Assembly: GCA_938024025.1 (NCBI GenBank)
Contig: CALJBY010000210.1
Location: 1 to 10,949 of the forward strand
Reading direction: 5' to 3'
Length of the DNA stretch: 10,949 nucleotides
DNA from: an uncultured bacterium
GTDB taxonomy: Bacteria; Desulfobacterota; WTBG01
Shown here: positions 5,552 through 10,949 of the stretch, one piece after another
How the letters are laid out: each line of letters begins with the position of its first letter
Numbering within the stretch: position 1 is the first letter of the stretch
Notes under the pieces: generated by a model
Seen by the model: only the letters and a program-made list of their open reading frames with translations
Told to the model about the DNA's origin: nothing
The model's database searches: none
Position numbers and translations under genes: made by a program

Positions 5552-6256
5552 ATGAAACAGGATACAAGGTTGATGCTAAGTGGTTGGTGTGTGCTGACTC
5601 TGGTGAGTTTTCTCTTTCTCGTAAGCAGTGCCTATGGCAATCCTTTGGACGCTGATATTGCACAGATTCAAAAGACCTATGAAACCATGGGGGATATTCA
5701 AGCATACTTTGTGCAGGAATCGGTGGTAAAATCATGGAATGCTGAGCAGGTACAAAAGGCACAGGGAAAGGTCTTTTTTAAGAAGGGAGGCAAAATGTTC
5801 TGGGATTATCAGGAACCAGCTCCCCAGCAGATTATCAGCGATGGGAATACATTGTGGTTCTATGAGCCCGAGGATAAGCAGGTCACTATTACTACCGTTG
5901 GCGAGGGTTTCCAATCACAGATTTCTGCTGATCTTCTCAACGGGAAGGCACACCTTAAAAGAGATTTTGACATTACAGGAATGACGTCACCGGCGGAAGG
6001 TACTGCAGGTAAACTCGTATTACAATTGATTCCTCGTTCATCCCAGCACAACCTGAGCAAGATACTACTGCGGCTTGATAAAAACACTTTTTTAATTTAT
6101 CAAACTGAGGTCTATGATCTTTTTGACAATCTCACCCGTATTACCTTTTCCCAGATACAGATTGATACCAATCTTGCCGATACTCTGTTTACCTTTACCC
6201 CTCCTCCAGGAGTTGAGATGTTAGCACCACCGACTATTCCTCTTCCCCAGCAGTAG
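5552..6256 (+). CDS. lolA: Outer-membrane lipoprotein carrier protein LolA
   Basis: LolA is the periplasmic shuttle that takes lipoproteins released by the LolCDE transporter at the inner membrane to the outer membrane. The 234-residue product has a signal peptide: basic start MKQDTR, hydrophobic core to about residue 27, likely cleavage after AYG near residue 29. The mature part shows the LolA pattern: an N-terminal amphipathic helix (DADIAQIQKTYETM), GKVFFKKGGKMFWDYQEP, SDGNTLWFYEPEDKQVTI, and a late strand segment ending in FTFTPPPGVEML. These strands build the open-barrel fold that holds acyl chains. The length is usual for the family. The ATG lies 1 nt after the ftsK stop, with AAAAGG about 7 nt upstream inside the ftsK end, so the two genes are probably translationally coupled. 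A candidate client is the lipoprotein encoded at 1163-1492. Confidence 0.93.
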   Translation: MKQDTRLMLSGWCVLTLVSFLFLVSSAYGNPLDADIAQIQKTYETMGDIQAYFVQESVVKSWNAEQVQKAQGKVFFKKGGKMFWDYQEPAPQQIISDGNTLWFYEPEDKQVTITTVGEGFQSQISADLLNGKAHLKRDFDITGMTSPAEGTAGKLVLQLIPRSSQHNLSKILLRLDKNTFLIYQTEVYDLFDNLTRITFSQIQIDTNLADTLFTFTPPPGVEMLAPPTIPLPQQ

Positions 6257-6274
6257 GGACAGGAAGTAACCGGA

Positions 6275-6301
6275 ATGGATCATCATGTCCCTTGTGTATG
6301 A
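6275..6301 (+). promoter_or_regulatory. Eight-codon ORF with good RBS overlapping the mfd start
   Basis: AGGAAG at 6261-6266 sits 8 nt before an ATG at 6275. That ATG opens an out-of-frame reading of only eight codons (peptide MDHHVPCV) ending at the TGA 6299-6301. The presumed mfd ATG (6285) lies inside it and has only a poor binding site of its own. It may be chance, or a leader peptide that delivers ribosomes to mfd or limits their access. Confidence 0.3.
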
Positions 6302-9300
6302 TAACAGTAAAACGGATTCTAGCTTCGCCTCAGTGCTTTCCCGGGTGATCCAGCCTTTTAAAAATGGGGTGCAGCACAGAGGAATTGGTGGACTTAGGGG
6401 GTCTTCCCGTTCCTTTTTCGTGTCATCACTGTGGCGGGAGCACACTAAGTGTCTTTTAGTCATAACACCTACCCTTAAAGATGCTGAAGACTGTTACCAG
6501 GAACTCCTTTTCTTTGTAGGGAAGGATGAGTATGCTGTTTCGGATAGCACCGAGCAAAAACGCATTTTTCTCTATCCTCCGGATGAGGAGTTTCCCTTCG
6601 CTGATGCTGCGCGGCACCCTGAAATCACGAGCCAGAAAATAGAAGTATTGCATCATTTGATGGGCAGTGATCAGCCCCCCATCATCGTTGTTCCCATCAC
6701 AGCTCTCCTCAGAAAATCCATCCCCCGGGCAGTGCTCGCACGCTATTCCCGACAGTTACAGGTTGGAGCAGAGATAGACCGAGAAGAACTCAGCACTCTG
6801 CTGGTAAAAAGTGGGTACCTGAAGGTTGGCATCGTGGAGGACAGGGGGGACTTCAGCATTCGCGGTGGTATTGTGGATGTCTTTTCACCGGGATACCCAG
6901 CCCCTTTACGCATAGAATTGTATGGGGATACCGTCGAGTCGATCCGCCACTTCGATGTGCCCCTTCAAAAATCATGTGGTGAACGCAGCGATGCGTGGAT
7001 TGTACCGGTATCTGAAGCTATCTTTGAAGAAGATAATCTGGACCAGATTATTGAACGCACGAGAGATCAGTTTGGCCAGGAGTTGTTTCCGCAAGAGAGC
7101 AGGGAAGATCTCCTGAGAGCGCTCAGCACCTTTCAGATGAATGCTGAGATCGAACGTCTCCTTCCCTACCTCTATCCCGACGTGGATACGCTCTTCGAGT
7201 ATCTTCCCAAGAATTGTCTTATCGCTCTTCATAATCACGAAGAGATAAAAAGAGAACAGGAAACATTTCTTTTAACTGCAGCGGAGCGTTATGAGCGTTG
7301 CCTGGAACGCAACACGTTTGTGCCACCTGTGCTTCACTTTTACCTTTCTGCTGAAGAGGCACACAGCCGGCTTGCAAGCTTTCAAAAACTCTACTGTGAT
7401 GAAATAGGTTTTGCTTTACCAGAGAAAGAGACAGTCTTTTTTAAGACCTATGCCAATGATGATATTCGTAAAGAATTGATCGATTTTACTTCCTCCCAGG
7501 GCATGCTTGCTCCCCTGGCAGATCACCTGAAAGAGTGGCAGGATGAAGGGAATACCATTCTTTTCATTTGTCATTCCCCGAACGAGGCTCACAAACTTAT
7601 AGAATTACTGGAAGAGTATAGTATTCCGGTGCACCTGCTTGAAGGAGAGCAGTTTGATAGAAACGAATGTTTATCTTCCCGCAAAGGGGTACGGATTCAA
7701 GTCGCCAGTTTTACAAGAGGCTTTCGCTTTCCCCTGGGTCGTTTGATTATTATTACTGAGGAGGAACTCTTCGGTGAAAAAAAGAGAAGAGCACTGCCCC
7801 CGCGCATTAAGAGTGGCTATTTCGTCTCTGATTTTAGTGAGTTGAAGGTCGGTGACGGTGTGGTGCACATAGATCACGGCGTGGGGGTCTATCAGGGATT
7901 GAAACGATTGGAGGTGGGGGATCTTTCCAGTGACTGTCTCCTGATCGAATATTTTGGGAATGATAAACTCTATGTACCCGTTGATCGGATTAAGATGGTA
8001 CAAAAATATATAGGAACAGAAGGCTCTGTTCCTAAGGTTGACCGATTGGGGGGAACGGCTTGGAAGAAAACGAAAAAGAAAGTCAAAACTTCCATGAGAG
8101 CAATGGCAAAGGAACTGCTGGCAGTCCATGCATCACGCACCGTATTGCAGGGGTTCTCATTTTCTCCCGTTGACCACTACTATAGGGAATTTGAAGCTAC
8201 GTTTCCTTATGAAGAAACCCCGGATCAGTTAGATGCCATTGAAGCGGTAATGAAGGATATGAGTGCTGTTGAGCCCATGGATCGGCTCATTTGCGGTGAC
8301 GTCGGATACGGTAAAACAGAGGTGGCAGTGCGCGCATCTTTCAGGGCAGCAATGGATGGGAAGCAGGTAGCCATTTTGGTGCCAACAACTGTATTGGCCC
8401 AACAACACTATCAAACAATGTATGAACGTTTAAAGCCCTATCCGATAGAGGTGGAAATGCTCAGTCGTTTCAGAAGCCGTACTGAACAAAAAAACATTCT
8501 CCGGAAGCTTGAGGAAGGAACCATTGATATTATCATTGGGACGCACCGTCTCATTCAGAAAGATGTGCACTTTAACAATCTGGGGTTGGTTATTATAGAC
8601 GAAGAGCAGCGGTTCGGTGTTGCTCACAAGGAGCGGTTTAAAAAGATGAGAAAAATGGTGGATGTTCTCACCTTAACAGCGACACCGATACCTCGAACAC
8701 TCTACATGTCTGTAGTGGGCATACGGGACATGAGCGTGATTACTACTCCCCCGGAAGATCGATTAGCGATTAAGACCTTTATTAACCGATTTAGTGCTGA
8801 AGTGATTAAGGAAGCAATTGTACGGGAGTTGAGAAGAGGGGGGCAGGTGTTTTTTGTTCATGACCGGGTACAGTCTATCCGGGCAATGGCTCGGTTTCTG
8901 AACGGCCTGGTTCCCGAAGCACATCTGGCTGTTGCCCATGGCCAGATGTCAGAAAAGGAGCTTGAGAGGGTTATGCTCTCCTTTATTAGCAAGGAAGTTA
9001 ACCTGCTCGTCTCTACGACGATTATCGAATCCGGGTTGGATTTTCCTTCCGCTAATACGATCATTATTAATCGGGCAGACAGGATGGGGCTTGCCCAGCT
9101 GTACCAGCTGCGAGGAAGGGTAGGGCGGTCAAAGTATCGTGCCTACTGTTACCTGTTTACTCCCGGTGAATCCGTGCTCTCGAAAGATGCCCACGATCGA
9201 CTCAAAGCGATTTTTGAATTTAGTGAATTGGGCTCAAGTTTGCGTTTGGCGAGTCGGGATCTGGAAATCAGAGGAGCAGGGAATATCCTGGGAAGCTCAC

Positions 9301-9821
9301 AGTCTGGACATATTGCTGCTGTGGGAATGGATTTATATACGCAGCTTATGGAAGAAACGGTTAAGGAACTGCAGGGGGAAAAGCTCATCCCTGAAATTGA
9401 TCCCGAAGTAAATCTGCCTATCCCCTCGTTTATCCCGGAGGATTATATTGCAGATGTCAATCAACGGTTAGTTTTCTATAAGCGACTAGCTTCCTGTATG
9501 GATGATACGAGTGTTGCAGAGGTGCAGGCAGAACTGGGCGACCGGTTCGGCCCCCTCCCGCCAACGGTCAACAACCTCTTAAGCGTCATTACCTTGAAAA
9601 ATTTCTTGCGGCCGTTTTTTATTACCAGTATTAACTATAACGGCAGGGAGATCAGCTTAACCTTTCATCGCCAGGCAGAAGATTCTTTAGAGAAGATTTT
9701 AACCCTTATCGAAAGCGATCCTCAGCGCTTTCGGCTCTCTCCTGATTTAAAACTGAGTATTGCCTACACGGGGGGAGACTGGAAAGATGTCGTGCATGAA
9801 GTAAGAAAGCTCTTGAACTAA
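6285..9821 (+). CDS. mfd: Transcription-repair coupling factor Mfd
   Basis: Mfd is an ATP-dependent DNA translocase that removes RNA polymerase stalled at lesions and recruits UvrA. The 1178-residue product has the full layout. The UvrB-like N-terminal domains span about 1-320 (with PDEEFPFADAARHPEITSQK and RGDFSIRGGIVDVFSPGYP). The CarD-like RNA-polymerase-interaction domain spans about 520-580 (LKVGDGVVHIDHGVGVYQGL, then YFGNDKLYVPVDRIK). The helicase motor has Walker A GDVGYGKT at 671-678, DEEQ at 772-775, TATPIPRTLYMS, and the late motif QLRGRVGRSKYRAY. The C-terminal TRCF domain begins near 1050 and normally masks the UvrA-binding surface. Nothing key appears missing. The ATG at 6285 gives the expected N terminus although the best upstream binding site serves the out-of-frame ATG at 6275; a GTG at 6294 is an alternative. 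It lies 28 nt after lolA and is probably co-transcribed with it. Confidence 0.97.
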   Translation: MSLVYDNSKTDSSFASVLSRVIQPFKNGVQHRGIGGLRGSSRSFFVSSLWREHTKCLLVITPTLKDAEDCYQELLFFVGKDEYAVSDSTEQKRIFLYPPDEEFPFADAARHPEITSQKIEVLHHLMGSDQPPIIVVPITALLRKSIPRAVLARYSRQLQVGAEIDREELSTLLVKSGYLKVGIVEDRGDFSIRGGIVDVFSPGYPAPLRIELYGDTVESIRHFDVPLQKSCGERSDAWIVPVSEAIFEEDNLDQIIERTRDQFGQELFPQESREDLLRALSTFQMNAEIERLLPYLYPDVDTLFEYLPKNCLIALHNHEEIKREQETFLLTAAERYERCLERNTFVPPVLHFYLSAEEAHSRLASFQKLYCDEIGFALPEKETVFFKTYANDDIRKELIDFTSSQGMLAPLADHLKEWQDEGNTILFICHSPNEAHKLIELLEEYSIPVHLLEGEQFDRNECLSSRKGVRIQVASFTRGFRFPLGRLIIITEEELFGEKKRRALPPRIKSGYFVSDFSELKVGDGVVHIDHGVGVYQGLKRLEVGDLSSDCLLIEYFGNDKLYVPVDRIKMVQKYIGTEGSVPKVDRLGGTAWKKTKKKVKTSMRAMAKELLAVHASRTVLQGFSFSPVDHYYREFEATFPYEETPDQLDAIEAVMKDMSAVEPMDRLICGDVGYGKTEVAVRASFRAAMDGKQVAILVPTTVLAQQHYQTMYERLKPYPIEVEMLSRFRSRTEQKNILRKLEEGTIDIIIGTHRLIQKDVHFNNLGLVIIDEEQRFGVAHKERFKKMRKMVDVLTLTATPIPRTLYMSVVGIRDMSVITTPPEDRLAIKTFINRFSAEVIKEAIVRELRRGGQVFFVHDRVQSIRAMARFLNGLVPEAHLAVAHGQMSEKELERVMLSFISKEVNLLVSTTIIESGLDFPSANTIIINRADRMGLAQLYQLRGRVGRSKYRAYCYLFTPGESVLSKDAHDRLKAIFEFSELGSSLRLASRDLEIRGAGNILGSSQSGHIAAVGMDLYTQLMEETVKELQGEKLIPEIDPEVNLPIPSFIPEDYIADVNQRLVFYKRLASCMDDTSVAEVQAELGDRFGPLPPTVNNLLSVITLKNFLRPFFITSINYNGREISLTFHRQAEDSLEKILTLIESDPQRFRLSPDLKLSIAYTGGDWKDVVHEVRKLLN

Positions 9822-9862
9822 TGAGGGGGCTCTGGTAGATAGCATAGTGATCGTACAGATAT

Positions 9863-9870
9863 GAGGAGGT
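9863..9870 (+). promoter_or_regulatory. Strong ribosome binding site deciding the surA start
   Basis: GAGGAGGT is a near-perfect match to the anti-16S sequence. It lies 7 nt before the ATG at 9878. The in-frame GTG at 9869 overlaps the binding site itself and cannot be the start. Confidence 0.75.
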
Positions 9871-9877
9871 GCTCTCC

Positions 9878-10882
9878 ATGAAGAGGGAAAAGGTACAGGG
9901 TGTAGTGAGGTGTCTGGTTGAGCAGGTGGTGATACCCTGTGTGCTGGCATGCAGTATACTTGTCCCGTATAGGGCAGATGCTGAAATAATAGAAAGAATT
10001 GTGGCGGTCGTGAACGAAGATATTATAACACTTTCAGAACTCAAGGCCATTTCACTTCCCTATCTGGCAAGGATGAAGGCGAACTATTCGGCCACCTATG
10101 GTGAAGAGGAGATTAAAGAGACAGAAAGGCAGATACTCAATCAATTGATTGATGAGAAACTGGTTAACCAGGAGGCAGATAGGTTAAAGCTTGAGGTTAC
10201 CGAGAAAGAAGTTGCTCGGGCGACCAGAGAAGTGAGAGACAGGGCTCAACTTACCGAGGAGCAATTTGAGCAGGCCCTGGCTGAAGACGGGATGACCATA
10301 GAGTCTTATCAGGAGCAGCTGAGGGCTGAGATGAAGAAAATGAGACTCATTGATCAGGAGATAAAAGCAAAAGTGTATGTCACTAAAAAGGAGATTGATG
10401 AGTATTACAAGATGCATAGAGATGAGTACAATGTGCCTCCAGAGGTGAGGCTCCAGCAGATTCTCCTGATTATTCCTGCCGAGTCAACCCCCCAAGAGGT
10501 CGAACAGACTAGAGAAAGGGCGGAACAGATACGTGCAGCAATTAAGCAGGGAGAGGATTTTAATGCCATGGTAAAAAGTTACTCCCAGGATTCCACCGCC
10601 GTGACCGGTGGAGATATGGGTGTTTTTCGGCAGGGCGAGCTGTTTTCTGCTTTAGATGAAGCTGCATTTACCCTGATGGTGGGAGAAGTGAGTCCCGTGA
10701 TCCAGACCCCTAAGGGTTTCCATATCATTAGAGTTTTAGATAAGAAAGACAGGCAGAAGATGACAGAAGAAGAACAACGGGATGAAATTGACGCTCTTCT
10801 GTATAACCAGAAAGTCGAAAGTGCATTTAAACAGTGGATCAAGGGGTTAAAAAAGAAATCCTATGTCGTGATCAACATCTGA
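9878..10882 (+). CDS. surA: SurA-like periplasmic peptidyl-prolyl cis-trans isomerase (parvulin type)
   Basis: SurA-type proteins chaperone unfolded outer-membrane proteins through the periplasm. The 334-residue product has a signal peptide (basic start, hydrophobic core about 15-30, likely cleavage after ADA at 33-35). The mature N terminus, IIERIVAVVNEDIITLSEL, is typical of the SurA N-terminal chaperone domain, which continues as helices to about 165. One PpiC rotamase domain covers about 188-288 (EVRLQQILLIIP, EDFNAMVKSYSQDSTAVTGG, GEVSPVIQTPKGFHIIRVLD), and a charged C-terminal helix follows. E. coli SurA has two rotamase domains, so this is the shorter one-domain form and could equally be labelled PpiC/PrsA-like. 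The strong ribosome binding site at 9863-9870 sets the ATG at 9878. The gene follows mfd by 56 nt with no visible terminator and fits functionally with lolA in outer-membrane assembly. Confidence 0.9.
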   Translation: MKREKVQGVVRCLVEQVVIPCVLACSILVPYRADAEIIERIVAVVNEDIITLSELKAISLPYLARMKANYSATYGEEEIKETERQILNQLIDEKLVNQEADRLKLEVTEKEVARATREVRDRAQLTEEQFEQALAEDGMTIESYQEQLRAEMKKMRLIDQEIKAKVYVTKKEIDEYYKMHRDEYNVPPEVRLQQILLIIPAESTPQEVEQTRERAEQIRAAIKQGEDFNAMVKSYSQDSTAVTGGDMGVFRQGELFSALDEAAFTLMVGEVSPVIQTPKGFHIIRVLDKKDRQKMTEEEQRDEIDALLYNQKVESAFKQWIKGLKKKSYVVINI

Positions 10883-10926
10883 GGGCAGCGGGAGCAGCAT
10901 TCCTAGAGACGTTCTTCGTGTGGTGC

Positions 10927-10944
10927 ATGAGCAAAAGTGCTCAT
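10927..10944. other. Hairpin after surA, in window-end stretch 10883-10949
   Basis: ATGAGCA and TGCTCAT pair over 7 bp around the 4-nt loop AAAG, 44 nt after the surA stop. The window ends 5 nt later, so a T-run cannot be assessed. The same bases contain an ATG (10927) and a GTG (10937) that could open a next gene, but no ribosome binding site is evident. I make no gene call here. Confidence 0.35.
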
Positions 10945-10949
10945 CGTGT

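Noticed and set aside
5370..5762. Minus-strand ORF of 130 aa across the ftsK-lolA junction
   Set aside because: It is antisense to the end of ftsK and the start of lolA, both conserved. No ribosome binding site or motif supports it.
7671..8129. Minus-strand ORF of 152 aa
   Set aside because: It lies inside mfd, opposite the conserved RNA-polymerase-interaction domain. No coding pattern of its own.
9869..9877. GTG at 9869 as surA start
   Set aside because: It overlaps the strong ribosome binding site. The ATG at 9878 is correctly spaced and directly opens the signal peptide.
9706..10050. Minus-strand ORF of 114 aa spanning the mfd-surA gap
   Set aside because: It is opposite the mfd end and the surA start and is rich in Ser and Thr, as expected of a shadow frame. 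The strong plus-strand ribosome binding site at 9863 contradicts it.

Overview
The window looks like the chromosome of a Gram-negative bacterium with an outer membrane. It encodes LolA (periplasmic lipoprotein carrier), a SurA-type chaperone and a lipoprotein with a signal-peptidase-II site. The gene order ftsK-lolA-mfd-surA, the moderate GC content by eye, and intergenic DNA full of degenerate short tandem repeats recall Desulfobacterota ('deltaproteobacteria') or neighbouring phyla such as Nitrospirota. This placement is an impression from memory, not a search result. No tRNA, rRNA, CRISPR array, intact transposase or phage gene was seen.

Left part (1-2747), loosely packed accessory-like DNA. 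A doubtful 73-codon minus-strand gene (119-340) is followed by a roughly 211-bp repeat element with imperfect 19-bp terminal inverted repeats (428-638). Its right end abuts the stop codon of an unrecognised minus-strand gene (643-942). Facing away from that gene, a plausible sigma70 promoter (1078-1106) precedes a small lipoprotein gene (1163-1492) whose C-terminal half resembles the soluble part of a type II secretion pseudopilin. A strong 10-bp hairpin (1654-1684) separates it from a YdjM/DUF457-type membrane protein with metal-dependent hydrolase motifs (1722-2747).

Middle (2748-3261), about 514 bp without a gene. It holds inverted repeats and several phased arrays of degenerate 7-, 8- and 9-bp units, the longest being eleven heptamers in a row (2948-3024). 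It ends in a very good sigma70 promoter (TTGACT-17-TAAAAT, 3183-3211).

Right part (3262-10882), a compact co-directional cluster of housekeeping genes: ftsK (DNA translocase), lolA (1 nt gap), mfd (28 nt gap) and a surA-like peptidyl-prolyl isomerase (56 nt gap). I see no terminator in the gaps, so one transcript from the 3183 promoter is likely. The four genes serve chromosome segregation at division, lipoprotein transport to the outer membrane, transcription-coupled repair, and outer-membrane-protein folding. All look intact, with key motifs present.

I do not see strong evidence of a new biological system. The points most worth a second look are the phased heptamer DNA upstream of ftsK, the 211-bp inverted-repeat element, the lipoprotein/pseudopilin hybrid, the orphan minus-strand gene, and an 8-codon ORF with a good ribosome binding site overlapping the mfd start.
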